A stretch of 64,000 bases of DNA from Myxococcus eversor (GTDB lineage Bacteria; Myxococcota; Myxococcia; Myxococcales; Myxococcaceae): NCBI RefSeq assembly GCF_010894455.1, contig NZ_JAAIXY010000023.1:144186-208185 (forward strand), in the 5' to 3' direction. The position numbers were made by a program, and so were the translations under genes. The notes under the pieces were generated by a model. That model ran no database searches and was not told the DNA's origin. It was given only the letters and a program-made list of their open reading frames with translations. Within the stretch, counting starts at the first letter, position 1. The number at the start of each line of letters is the position of its first letter. Below are positions 24,514 through 33,545 of this stretch, in pieces.

Positions 24514-26634
24514 ATGTCGGGCCACAGCGCTCCGTGGGTGCTGGGCATTGGCGCGTCGAACCACAACGGCGCCGCGTGTCTCTTGCGCGGCGACGAAGTG
24601 GTCGTGGCCATCCAGGAAGAACGCCTGCTGCGCCGCAAGCGGGCGTGGCTTCCTGGCGGCCTCGCGTCGCTGTCGGTGCGCTACTGCCTGGAGCACGCGG
24701 GCATCCAACCCGAGGACCTGAGCCTCGTCGCGTGCTGCTCGCTGATGGGGCCTCGTGGGCCCCTGTTCGACGTGCGGGCCAACCCCGACCTCGCCCTCCA
24801 CAGGACGGGGGTGCCGACCCTCACCCTCTCCCATCATCTGGGACACGCCGTCGGCGCCTTCGCCACGTCCGGCTTCGACGAGGCCCTGGTGCTCGTCGTC
24901 GACGGCTTCGGCTCCAACGTCAACGACTTGTCCCCAGAGGAGCTGGCGGCGGTCGTCTCCGAGCGGCGCGGAGAGGAGACGCTCTCCGTCTACCGCGCCT
25001 CACCCGAGGGCTTCGTCCCGTTGGAGAAACACCTGGGGACCTTCCTGGAGGTCACCGCCTCCGCGGAGCTGGAGCGCTTCCAGGGGATGCCACGCTTCGG
25101 CAGCCTGGGAGGCCTGTACTCCGCCGTCGGGCGACAGCTCTTCTTGGACGTGCTCGAAGGGCCGGGCAAGGTCATGGGCCTCGCGCCCCATGGCGTGCCC
25201 GAGTTCCCAATCACCGACTTCTTCGACATCGTCGACGGACGGTTCGTCTTCTCCGACGCCGTGCCTCGGCGGTTCCCTCACAACGAGCGCTGGCCCGCGC
25301 GACAGGAGGAGTATCGGAACCTCGCGGCCTCCGCACAGGCGGCGCTGGAAGCAGGGCTGCTACACGTCGTCCGACGACTGCGCGCGAGCACGTCCTGCGA
25401 CACGCTCTGCTACGCGGGTGGCGTCGCGCTCAACAGCGTGGCGAACGAGCGCCTCTTCACCGAAGCGGGCTTCCGGGACGTCTACGTCATGCCCGCCGCC
25501 GAGGACAGTGGCACGGCCCTGGGCGCGGCGTACCACGGGCTCTGGCACCTGACAGGACATCGCTCCAGTCGAAGGCTCCAGCAGGACAGCGTGGGCAGGA
25601 CGTATCCCTCCGCTTGGATGGAGCGCGCCATCCAGGCGACGCCCGCCGTCGTATCCCGTCGCTTGCCCTCGGTGGTGCCCGCCGTCGCGGACCTGCTGGT
25701 GGAGGGCAAGATGCTCGGGTGGTTCCAGGGAGGCTCCGAGCTGGGCCCGCGCGCGCTCGGGCAACGGAGCATCCTCTGCGACCCGCGTCCCGGTGACATG
25801 AAGGACGTCCTCAACAGCCGGGTGAAGTTCCGCGAGGCCTTCCGCCCCTTCGCGCCCGCCATCCTCGCGGAGCACGCACGCGAGTGGTTCGACCTCGACG
25901 CCAAGGAGTCCGACGACAGTCCCTTCATGCTGCGGGTGTGGCGCTTTCGTGAGGCGCAGCGTCATCGCGTCCCCGCCGTCGCCCACGTCAACGGCACCGG
26001 CCGCGTCCAGACGGTCCGCGCGGAACACGTCCCGCTGCTGCACGCGCTGCTCACGGCGTTCCATGCCCGCACCGGAGTGCCCGTCCTGCTCAACACCTCC
26101 TTCAACGTCGCGGGAGAGCCCATCGTCGAGACACCCGAGGACGCCCTGTGGTGCCTGCTGTCCACGGGGCTCGACGGCTGCGTGCTGGGTGAGCACCTCG
26201 TCATGAAGCAGGCGGCCTACGGTTCACTGCTGGACCTGGAACTGCACGTGCTCGGAGAGCGGCTTCCTCCCGAGCCCGGCGGTCTCGCGGGTGAAAACGA
26301 CCTGGGGCACCTGTTGAAGGAGCCACTCGGGTTCGCCCTGGACGCGGAAGGTCGCGCCCTGGAGGATGCGCGCCAGATGACCGGCGGGTGGAGACATTGT
26401 GGCGCGTTCCGCGTGCGGACTCCGTGGGGCACGGTGCTCCAGCTCGTCTCCCCTTCCCTCGCGGAGCTGGTGGAGACCATCGAACCCCGCATGACGGGCT
26501 GGCGATTGCTCGAACGTGCCGCTCGGGAAGACGCCACGCTGGATGAAGGACGGCTGCTGCGGATGCTCGGCTCGCTGCGCCGGGCTTCCATTCTCGGCTT
26601 CGGTCCGGGACTCGCTCCCGGTGCGGGAGCGTGA
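24514..26634 (+). CDS. NodU/CmcH-family carbamoyltransferase with C-terminal extension
   Basis: Cytoplasmic enzyme of 706 residues that would transfer a carbamoyl group from carbamoyl phosphate to an unknown acceptor. The N-terminal TsaD-like part shows LGIGASNHNGAACLL, IQEERLLRRKR and the metal-binding HHLGHA motif. The C-terminal carbamoyltransferase domain shows GGSELGPRALGQRSIL and LLNTSFNVAGEPIVETPEDA. Typical members end soon after that last motif, at about 570 residues. Here another 140 residues follow (about 565-706) that I do not recognise. Its stop overlaps the TonB receptor start (GTGA). Such enzymes usually decorate natural products, so its place in a vitamin operon is odd. Confidence 0.88.
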   Translation: MSGHSAPWVLGIGASNHNGAACLLRGDEVVVAIQEERLLRRKRAWLPGGLASLSVRYCLEHAGIQPEDLSLVACCSLMGPRGPLFDVRANPDLALHRTGVPTLTLSHHLGHAVGAFATSGFDEALVLVVDGFGSNVNDLSPEELAAVVSERRGEETLSVYRASPEGFVPLEKHLGTFLEVTASAELERFQGMPRFGSLGGLYSAVGRQLFLDVLEGPGKVMGLAPHGVPEFPITDFFDIVDGRFVFSDAVPRRFPHNERWPARQEEYRNLAASAQAALEAGLLHVVRRLRASTSCDTLCYAGGVALNSVANERLFTEAGFRDVYVMPAAEDSGTALGAAYHGLWHLTGHRSSRRLQQDSVGRTYPSAWMERAIQATPAVVSRRLPSVVPAVADLLVEGKMLGWFQGGSELGPRALGQRSILCDPRPGDMKDVLNSRVKFREAFRPFAPAILAEHAREWFDLDAKESDDSPFMLRVWRFREAQRHRVPAVAHVNGTGRVQTVRAEHVPLLHALLTAFHARTGVPVLLNTSFNVAGEPIVETPEDALWCLLSTGLDGCVLGEHLVMKQAAYGSLLDLELHVLGERLPPEPGGLAGENDLGHLLKEPLGFALDAEGRALEDARQMTGGWRHCGAFRVRTPWGTVLQLVSPSLAELVETIEPRMTGWRLLERAAREDATLDEGRLLRMLGSLRRASILGFGPGLAPGAGA

Positions 26635-28607
26635 GGACAGCGTTCGCGAGGTGGTGCCTGGGACTGGCGCTGCTGACAGGCGCCTCCGTGCGGGCCCAAT
26701 CCTCCGAGGACGCTGGCACCCCACCGTTGTCCGAGGTCATCGACGTGGTGGGCAAGGTGCCCGACCCCGAGCCGATGGACCGCGCCTCGCAACGAGACCC
26801 CAGCAGCGTCGTCACCGTCATCTCCGTGGAGGAGCGCGGCGGCACGGCCCGCGACACCGCCGAGGTGCTCGCCACGTCACCCGGTGTCGCCATCCAGGAG
26901 TCGGGCGGGTATGGCCAGAGCAAGAGCCTCGTCGTCCGCGGTGCTTCGTCGAACGGGACGCTGGTGCTGCTCGACGGCATCCCCCTCAACGGCGCGGGCG
27001 GCAGCGCGGACCTGTCGCGCATCCCCCTGGCGCTCGCTCGCGAGTTCGAGGTGCTGCGTGGCAGCGCGGGTGCACGCTATGGCAGTGGTGGCCTCGGCGG
27101 GGTGGTGAACATCGTCACCCGCAGCCCTGGCGACACGCTGAGCCTGTCCGGGGAAGTGAGCTACGGAAGCTGGGATACGGCGACGGGCTGGCTCGCCGCC
27201 ACCGGCCCGCTGCTGGACAGTGAGCTGCTCCTGCTCGTGCATGGTGGCACCTCCTCTGGCGGCTTCTCCTACCCCTTCGACACCACGCCCACGCTGCCGG
27301 GAGACGCGCCCGAGACGCGACGGCGCGACAACAACGATGCACGGGGCGCGGGTGCGCTGCTGCGCGTGAGGCATCGGCTGGCTCCGGGCGTGGTGGTGGA
27401 TGCGATGGGCGAGGGCTCGCTGGAAGGACGCGGACTCGCGGGCACGGTGCAGAACCCCGTCGCGGACGCTCGTCAGTCCAGTCGCCGGGGCGTGCTGAGC
27501 CTGCGCGTGCTCGGCTCGCTCGCGAACCGGGTCGACGTGTCGGCGCGCGCGCACTTCCGACAGGAGCGCTTGGAGCTGTCCGGCGGCCCGGTGTCGCAGC
27601 AGGGCGTGCAGGTGCTGCGCGCGGGTGGCGGAGAGTTCGAGGGGCGAAGGCCCCTGGGTGACTCGCACGTCGTCTCAGCGCTGGCGAGCGTGGGTGGCGA
27701 AGGCCTGTCCACGAACGGGGTCGCCACGCCGACGGAGGAGCGGACGTCCTGGCTGCGCGCCAGCGTCATGGCGATGGACGACGTCGCGCTCTTCTCGGGA
27801 CGCCTGCACGTGACGCCCTCGCTGCGACTGGAGCGCGTGGGCCCATACACACTGTGGTCTCCCAAGCTGGGGGCCCTGGTGTCACTGCCCGCCGGCCTGG
27901 AGCTGCGCGCCAACGTGGGACAGGCCCACCGCGCGCCTTCGATGCTGGAGTTGTACGTGCGCCAGGGCACGCTGCTGCCCAACGCGGACCTGCGCGCCGA
28001 GCGGGCCGTGTCCGCGGACGTGGCGTTGGCCCACCACACGGAGCGCTCGCTCGTGTCCGTGGGTGCCTTTCATAGCCTCTACGAGGACCTCATCGCCTAC
28101 GAGGCCTATCCCCCGTTCGCCGCGAAGCCCTTCAACTTCGCCTCGGCGCGCGTCTCGGGGCTGGAAGTGGACGCGGAGGCGCGACCCACGCCCTACATGT
28201 CGGGCTCCCTGGCGTACACGGTGCTCGTCTCGCGCAACCTCCGGGACGACCCGCGCTACTACCTGAAGGAGCTTCCGCTCCGTCCGCGTCACACCGTGTC
28301 CGCGCGCGTGGCCGCCGGGCCTTCCTGGCTGACGGGCCGCGTGGAGCTGCGGGCCCAATCCTCGCAGCTTCGCAACCGCACCGGGGAGCTGGTGCTGCCG
28401 GCCCGGGCGCTGCTGCACGCGGGCGTGTCCACTATCTTGGGACGCCATCCCGCACTGACCCTCTCTCTCGATTTCAAGAATGTCTTCGACACCTTCGTCG
28501 AGGACTTCGACGGCTATCCCCTGCCGGGCCGCGCCGTGCTCGCCTCCGTGGCGATGTCGCTCGACGTCTCTCCCTCTTCCCCTCGAAAAAAGGCGGACAC
28601 CCCATGA
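26631..28607 (+). CDS. btuB: TonB-dependent outer-membrane receptor, BtuB-like
   Basis: Outer-membrane receptor of 658 residues. Signal peptide ends near ASVRAQ. A Ton-box-like stretch (IDVVGKV) and a plug domain (VLATSPGVAIQESGGYGQ; VLLDGIPLNG; EVLRGSAGARYGSGGLGGV) are followed by a 22-strand-type barrel. The end (FDGYPLPGRAV) resembles the BtuB C-terminus. GTG start at 26631 overlaps the carbamoyltransferase stop, and the ATG of the next lipoprotein overlaps its own stop. TonB/ExbBD are not in the window. Cobalamin as ligand is inferred from btuFDC and cob genes nearby; other TonB ligands remain possible. Confidence 0.88.
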   Translation: MRTAFARWCLGLALLTGASVRAQSSEDAGTPPLSEVIDVVGKVPDPEPMDRASQRDPSSVVTVISVEERGGTARDTAEVLATSPGVAIQESGGYGQSKSLVVRGASSNGTLVLLDGIPLNGAGGSADLSRIPLALAREFEVLRGSAGARYGSGGLGGVVNIVTRSPGDTLSLSGEVSYGSWDTATGWLAATGPLLDSELLLLVHGGTSSGGFSYPFDTTPTLPGDAPETRRRDNNDARGAGALLRVRHRLAPGVVVDAMGEGSLEGRGLAGTVQNPVADARQSSRRGVLSLRVLGSLANRVDVSARAHFRQERLELSGGPVSQQGVQVLRAGGGEFEGRRPLGDSHVVSALASVGGEGLSTNGVATPTEERTSWLRASVMAMDDVALFSGRLHVTPSLRLERVGPYTLWSPKLGALVSLPAGLELRANVGQAHRAPSMLELYVRQGTLLPNADLRAERAVSADVALAHHTERSLVSVGAFHSLYEDLIAYEAYPPFAAKPFNFASARVSGLEVDAEARPTPYMSGSLAYTVLVSRNLRDDPRYYLKELPLRPRHTVSARVAAGPSWLTGRVELRAQSSQLRNRTGELVLPARALLHAGVSTILGRHPALTLSLDFKNVFDTFVEDFDGYPLPGRAVLASVAMSLDVSPSSPRKKADTP

Positions 28608-30220
28608 ATGCCGCGCCACTTCCTCCCGGGCGACACGTCGCCGTCCTGGTCTCCCTGCTGTCGTGCCTGCTGCTGACGGGCTGCCCCGACGAAGGCGTTG
28701 TCTGTAGCGAGGGACTCTCCCGCTGCGGGGACACCTGCGTGGACCTCACCAGCGAGTCCGCGAACTGCGGCGAGTGTGGCAACACCTGCGGCACCGGACA
28801 GCTCTGCGCGCAGAGCGCGTGCCGCTGTCAGCAGGGCGCCACGGCCTGCGGCGACGCCTGTGTCGATACCCAGTCCTCGCCCCAGCATTGCGGCGGCTGC
28901 GCGGGCGAAGGCGGCAAGGTCTGCCAACCGTTCGAGGTGTGCATGAATGGCGACTGCCAGGGGAGCTGCGCTGAGGGCATGCTTCAGTGTTCAAACGGGT
29001 GTATCAATCCGGCCGTCAGCAACCTCCACTGCGGCGCTTGCGACAACGCCTGCGGCGACGCTCGCAGTTGCCGGGGCGGCGTGTGCACCTACGATGTGGT
29101 GGCCACGTGCTTCAACACCGGGCAGGTGGTGGGCATCCAGTCCGGCTCGGACTTCAAGGGCCCGAACACCCTGGTGGCCTCGTCTCCGCAGAGCGCGGCG
29201 CGGATGATGAACGTGCTGCTGGTGCTCGACTCCACACGCAAGCTCGTCCAGGCGCGTCTAAGTGACTACGGCGTGCTGCCCGCGCGCAACGACACGGGCC
29301 GCGCTCCCAACCAGGTTTTGGTCCTGGACCCGTACCTCTACATCCTCAACTCATCCGACAACACGCTTCAGATCCTCCGTCGCGAGGGAGACCCCATCCC
29401 CCCCGGTCCCCGGCCCTCCCACTACCCCGACGGCATCCCCCTCACCGACATCGCGAGCGTGAGCTTCGGCGCCAACACCAATCCCTTCGCCATGGCGTGG
29501 ACGGGCAACGACCTCTGGGTCACGCTCTATGGCAACCTGTTGGGCGACCCGTCCGCCGGGGGCCGTGTGGTGCGCGTCTCACTGGCCAACAACGAGCCCA
29601 CCGTGGTGGACACCATCGAGCTGCCCTCGGGGGCCGCGCTCAAGCCCTTCTCCGGCAACACCACGCTGTCCACGCCCACCGGCATCGCCAGCCACCACGG
29701 CAAGCTGTACGTCGCCCTCAACAACCTGAACCCCGTCACGTACAGCCCCGGCGGGCCCGGCCTGCTCGCACGCATCGACCCGACGAGCCGCGCGGTGGAC
29801 CTCATCGACCTGGGCGAGGGCTGCCTCAACCCGAGCTCCGTGGCGCCCGTGGGCGAACAGCTCCTCGTCAGTTGCGGCGGCAAGGCCACCTATGACTCCG
29901 ACTTCAAGCTGCTGTCCGTGGAGCGCTCGGCGCTGGTGCTCCTCGACGCGCAGGACCGCGTGGTGTCCACCGCGCCCATCCAATGCTCGCCAGGCATCGG
30001 CTCCTGTCCGATTCCGGCCGCCGGCCGCTTCGCCGTGGTGGGCAATCGCTCCTACCTGGGTGACACCAACGGCGGGCGCATCTTCGTCCACGAAGTCGTG
30101 GGCAGCACGCTCGTCGAGCGCCGGGGATTGTTGGACACGTCGGAGCCCGCCATCGCCGCGTGCCCCGCGAGTGGCTTCTCCCTGGTCAGCGACGTGGTGG
30201 CCCTGGACAAACAGTATTGA
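28604..30220 (+). CDS. Cys-rich beta-propeller lipoprotein, BtuG-like by position
   Basis: Lipoprotein of 538 residues with lipobox LLTGC (about residue 27). Residues 30-165 contain three Cys-rich repeats of the type C-x-D-x(8)-NCGxCGNxC (ESANCGECGNTCG; SNLHCGACDNACG), common in myxobacterial surface proteins. From about residue 190 onward the sequence looks like a YncE/YVTN-type beta-propeller (PNQVLVLDPYLYILNSSDNT; TPTGIASHHGKLYVALNN; GRIFVHEV). ATG 28604 overlaps the receptor stop by four bases, so the two are made together. In Bacteroides a propeller lipoprotein, BtuG, captures B12 for BtuB. Here the architecture and coupling match, but direct homology is not established. Confidence 0.8.
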   Translation: MNAAPLPPGRHVAVLVSLLSCLLLTGCPDEGVVCSEGLSRCGDTCVDLTSESANCGECGNTCGTGQLCAQSACRCQQGATACGDACVDTQSSPQHCGGCAGEGGKVCQPFEVCMNGDCQGSCAEGMLQCSNGCINPAVSNLHCGACDNACGDARSCRGGVCTYDVVATCFNTGQVVGIQSGSDFKGPNTLVASSPQSAARMMNVLLVLDSTRKLVQARLSDYGVLPARNDTGRAPNQVLVLDPYLYILNSSDNTLQILRREGDPIPPGPRPSHYPDGIPLTDIASVSFGANTNPFAMAWTGNDLWVTLYGNLLGDPSAGGRVVRVSLANNEPTVVDTIELPSGAALKPFSGNTTLSTPTGIASHHGKLYVALNNLNPVTYSPGGPGLLARIDPTSRAVDLIDLGEGCLNPSSVAPVGEQLLVSCGGKATYDSDFKLLSVERSALVLLDAQDRVVSTAPIQCSPGIGSCPIPAAGRFAVVGNRSYLGDTNGGRIFVHEVVGSTLVERRGLLDTSEPAIAACPASGFSLVSDVVALDKQY

Positions 30221-30221
30221 A

Positions 30222-30262
30222 GCGGGGGCACTTCGCCCCGACGGGGCAATGTGCCCCGGTCC
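30222..30262. repeat. GC-rich short palindromic intergenic repeat, copy 1
   Basis: Back-to-back hairpin units of the form GGGGCACTTCGCCCC and GGGGCAATGTGCCCC, starting directly after the propeller lipoprotein stop. The same units recur at 37762-37830. It may act as a transcription stop for the B12 operon or belong to a dispersed repeat family. Confidence 0.6.
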
Positions 30263-30397
30263 CGGCGGGTCAGTTCATCCCGCTGGGACGCTGTCCTCCG
30301 AGGGAAGTCTCGCCGAGCACCGCCCTGGCATGGGGGATGCTCAGGCCCTCCCCCCGTGCCCCACGAGACATCGCGGGCACGGACCGGAGAAGAAGCC

Positions 30398-30610
30398 ATG
30401 AAGCGTACCCTGTCTCTTGCTGTCGGCCTTTCCCTGCTGTCGACGGGCGCGTTCGCCGCGGCTCCCAAGCCGAGCACGCCCCCCACCGCGCAGAAGCCCG
30501 CCGCCGAGGCGCCCGCGAAGCCTGGCACCAAGGCGAAGCATTCCAAGGAGCATGCGGCCCACACGAAGGCCGCCTCCACTCCCACCAAGGACACCGGCGC
30601 GACGCACTGA
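30398..30610 (+). CDS. Small secreted Ala/Lys/Pro-rich protein
   Basis: A 70-residue product from ATG 30398, which has a GGAGAAG ribosome site. The signal peptide is clear (TLSLAVGLSLLSTGAFA, cleavage about residue 20). The mature 50 residues are low-complexity Ala, Lys, Pro, Thr and His (KPGTKAKHSKEHAAHTKAAS), strongly basic and probably disordered. Such peptides occur in the periplasm of many Proteobacteria with unknown roles. It lies 100 bp upstream of a histidine kinase gene, with a 13-bp inverted repeat between them. Function unknown. Confidence 0.75.
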   Translation: MKRTLSLAVGLSLLSTGAFAAAPKPSTPPTAQKPAAEAPAKPGTKAKHSKEHAAHTKAASTPTKDTGATH

Positions 30611-30650
30611 CCTCTTCTTTCGGCGCTCGCGGTACGTTGTGAGTACTTCC

Positions 30651-30696
30651 TTCCGGTCCATGCGGATTCGACCCCTCCCAGGTGCATGGACCGGAA
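30651..30696. promoter_or_regulatory. 13-bp perfect inverted repeat before histidine kinase gene
   Basis: Arms TTCCGGTCCATGC (30651-30663) and GCATGGACCGGAA (30684-30696) are perfectly complementary with a 20-nt spacer, ending 15 bp before the kinase start. There is no T-tract, so it is either a terminator of the small upstream gene of the T-less kind, a leader hairpin, or a dimeric regulator site. Confidence 0.55.
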
Positions 30697-30711
30697 TAGC
30701 CTCGACCCACC

Positions 30712-32193
30712 GTGAGACTCGCTCGCAAGTTCACCCTCGCTCTCGTCCTGCTCGCCGTGGCCGTCATCGCCGGGCTGCAGGTCATCCAGGTCCGCCGTGA
30801 GCTGGAACGCTCGGCGCTGGACATGCAACATGACCACCGGCTGCTCGGCCACACGCTCGCTGGCACCATCGGCAAGGCGTGGCAGCTCGCCGGTGAGCGT
30901 GAAGCCCTCACGCTCCTGAACCAGTCCAACAACTACCAGGAGCAGGTCCACCTGCGCTGGGTCTGGTTGGATGGGGGCCCTGGCACTCCGTCGCTCATCG
31001 GCTTCCCGCCGCGCCTGCTGGCCACGCTGCGCCAGGGCCAGGACGGCTCCATGGTGGACCCGACTCCGGAGCCCGGCCTGCTGCATTCGTACACGCCGGT
31101 CCGCATCGGCCCGCGCTTCGGCGCCATCGAAATCACCGAGTCATTGGGCGAGGAGCGACAGCACGTCTTCGTCACGGTGGTGGGCACCATCGTCGCCACC
31201 GGCACCATCACCTTCGCCTTCTTCATCGCCGCCATGGCCATGGGACGCAGGCTCGTCGGAGAGCCGGTGGACGAGCTGGTGCAACTGGCGAACCGCTTCG
31301 GCCAGGGTGATTTGACGGCCCGCGTGCGGCTGCCCACCCAGCGACGCGGGGACGAAATCACCACGCTGGCCGACGCGATGAACCGCATGGGCGAGCAGTT
31401 GGAGGAGACGCGCTCGCGCCTGTCCGCGGAGACGGTCGCGCGCCTGTCCGCGGTGGAGCACCTGCGCCACGCGGACCGGCTCACCACCGTGGGCAAGCTC
31501 GCCTCCGGCGTGGCGCACGAGCTGGGCACGCCGCTCAACGTGGTGATGGGCCGCTCGAAGATGATTTCGTCGGGCGAAGCGGAGGGCGAGGAGGTGGGCG
31601 AGTGCGCTCGCATCATCTCCCAGCAGGCCCAGCACATGACGGGCATCATCCGGCAACTGCTCGACTTCGCGAGGCGCCGCGCGCCGCACCGGGCCCCGGA
31701 GGATGTGCGGGAGCTGGTGGACCGCTCGCTGTCGCTGCTCAGGCCCATGGCCTCCAAGAAGAGCATCACCCTGGTGGACGACGTGCCCCCGGGTGTCATG
31801 CTGGAGGCCGATGGAGGTCAGGTGCAGCAGGTGCTGACGAACCTGGTGATGAACGCGCTGCAGGCGATGAACAAGCCCGGTACGGTGCGCATCCTCGCGA
31901 CGCGCACGCGCGCCACGCCGCCCACGGACGTCGGGGGCGCGGAGAGCAGCTACGTGCGGGTGGACGTGGAGGACGAGGGCGGCGGAATCCCCGCGGACGT
32001 GCTGGGCCATGTCTTCGAGCCCTTCTTCACTACGAAGGACGTGGGCGAGGGCACGGGGCTGGGGCTGTCCGTCTCGTATGGTCTCATCCGGGACCATGGC
32101 GGCTGGATTGCCGTGCGCAGCGAGCTGGGACGCGGTAGCTGCTTCTCCATCTATCTGCCGAGCGGAGGGGACACATGCCAGGCCGCGTCCTGA
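30712..32193 (+). CDS. Transmembrane sensor histidine kinase
   Basis: Inner-membrane kinase of 493 residues. TM1 about residues 7-27, a periplasmic sensor of about 125 residues, TM2 about 152-176, a HAMP linker, then HisKA with the phospho-acceptor His in ASGVAHELGTPLN (about residue 269). The ATPase domain carries the N box (LTNLVMNALQAM), G1 (DEGGGIP), the F box (FEPFFTTK) and G2 (GTGLGLS). GTG 30712 is the start. Its end overlaps the NtrC-like regulator by 19 bases, so the two form a pair. The signal is unknown. Confidence 0.94.
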   Translation: MRLARKFTLALVLLAVAVIAGLQVIQVRRELERSALDMQHDHRLLGHTLAGTIGKAWQLAGEREALTLLNQSNNYQEQVHLRWVWLDGGPGTPSLIGFPPRLLATLRQGQDGSMVDPTPEPGLLHSYTPVRIGPRFGAIEITESLGEERQHVFVTVVGTIVATGTITFAFFIAAMAMGRRLVGEPVDELVQLANRFGQGDLTARVRLPTQRRGDEITTLADAMNRMGEQLEETRSRLSAETVARLSAVEHLRHADRLTTVGKLASGVAHELGTPLNVVMGRSKMISSGEAEGEEVGECARIISQQAQHMTGIIRQLLDFARRRAPHRAPEDVRELVDRSLSLLRPMASKKSITLVDDVPPGVMLEADGGQVQQVLTNLVMNALQAMNKPGTVRILATRTRATPPTDVGGAESSYVRVDVEDEGGGIPADVLGHVFEPFFTTKDVGEGTGLGLSVSYGLIRDHGGWIAVRSELGRGSCFSIYLPSGGDTCQAAS

Positions 32194-33542
32194 TGGTCGA
32201 GGACGAGCGCGAGATGCGCGCCATGTTGGAGAAGGGATTGACTCGCCGGGGCTACACGCCCGTGGCGCTCGCGTCCGCGGATGAGGCGCTGGCGCGACTG
32301 GCCGGCGAGGACTTCGACGTGGTGTTGACGGACCTGCGCATGCCCGGGATGGATGGGCTGGCGCTGTGCGAGCGCATCGTCCTCAACCGGCCGGACATCC
32401 CCGTCATCGTGCTGACGGCCTTCGGCAGCCTGGAGACGGCCGTGGCCGCCATCCGCGCGGGGGCGTACGACTTCGTCACCAAGCCCATCGACCTGGATGC
32501 GCTGGTGCTGGTGCTGGAGCGCGCGGTGCAGCACCGGGCCCTGCGCGACGAGGTGCGCCGGCTGCGGCAGCAGTTGGGGCGGCAGCAGGACAGCGGCGCG
32601 GTGGTGGGCGAGAGCCCCGCCATGCAGCAGGCCTATGCGCTCATCGACCGGGTGGCGGACCTGGACTCCACGGTGCTGATTACCGGCGAGAGCGGCACGG
32701 GCAAGGAGGTGGCGGCGCGCGCGGTGCACACGCGGGGTCGCCGCTCGGCGGGGCCGTTCGTGGCGCTCAACTGCGCGGCGATGCCGGAGGCGCTGCTGGA
32801 AAGCGAGCTGTTCGGCCACGCCAAGGGCGCCTTCACGGACGCCAAGGCGACGCGCACGGGTCTCTTCGTCCAGGCCAACGGCGGCACGCTGTTCCTGGAT
32901 GAAGTGGGCGAGTTGCCGCTCACGCTCCAGCCCAAGCTGTTGCGCGCGCTCCAGGAGCGGGTGGTGCGCCCAGTGGGTGGGGACACGGAGATTGCGTTCG
33001 ACGCGCGCATCGTCGCGGCGACGAATCGGGACCTGGAGCTGGCGGTGGAGGAGGGCCGGTTCCGCGAGGACTTGTACTACCGGCTCAACGTCATCGGCGT
33101 GGAGCTGCCTCCGCTGCGGGCCCGGGGCAACGACGTGCTGTTGTTGTCCCAGCGCTTCATCGAGCAGTTCGCCGCGCGCAACAACAAGCGCGTGGTGGGG
33201 CCGTCGCCGGCGGCGGCGCAGCGACTGTTGGCCTATGGGTGGCCGGGGAACGTGCGCGAGCTGCAGAACTGCATGGAGCGCGCGGTGGCGCTCACGTCGT
33301 TCGAGCAGCTCACGGTGGATGACCTGCCCGAGCGCATCCGGAACTACAGCCAGCCCAAGGTGGTGCCAGAGAACACGGACCCGTCGGAGCTGGTGACGCT
33401 GGAGGAGCTGGAGCGGCGCTACATCCACCGCGTGCTGGAGGCGGTGGGTGGCAGCCGGACGTTGGCGGCGCGCATCCTCGGCGTGGACCGGAAGACGCTG
33501 TACCGGAAGCTGGAGCGCGACGACGAGGCGAAGAAGCCCTGA
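32175..33542 (+). CDS. NtrC-family sigma-54-dependent response regulator
   Basis: Bacterial enhancer-binding protein of 455 residues. Receiver domain about 1-120 with phospho-acceptor D53 (VVLTDLRMPG). The AAA+ domain spans about 145-380 with Walker A GESGTGKE, Walker B GGTLFLDEVGEL and the arginine region FREDLYYRLNV. A C-terminal Fis-type HTH follows (GSRTLAARILGVDRKTLYRK). The sigma-54 contact loop reads GAFTDA instead of canonical GAFTGA. It overlaps the sensor kinase gene and should be phosphorylated by it to activate sigma-54 promoters. Target genes are not apparent nearby. Confidence 0.94.
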   Translation: MPGRVLMVEDEREMRAMLEKGLTRRGYTPVALASADEALARLAGEDFDVVLTDLRMPGMDGLALCERIVLNRPDIPVIVLTAFGSLETAVAAIRAGAYDFVTKPIDLDALVLVLERAVQHRALRDEVRRLRQQLGRQQDSGAVVGESPAMQQAYALIDRVADLDSTVLITGESGTGKEVAARAVHTRGRRSAGPFVALNCAAMPEALLESELFGHAKGAFTDAKATRTGLFVQANGGTLFLDEVGELPLTLQPKLLRALQERVVRPVGGDTEIAFDARIVAATNRDLELAVEEGRFREDLYYRLNVIGVELPPLRARGNDVLLLSQRFIEQFAARNNKRVVGPSPAAAQRLLAYGWPGNVRELQNCMERAVALTSFEQLTVDDLPERIRNYSQPKVVPENTDPSELVTLEELERRYIHRVLEAVGGSRTLAARILGVDRKTLYRKLERDDEAKKP

Positions 33543-33545
33543 GCG

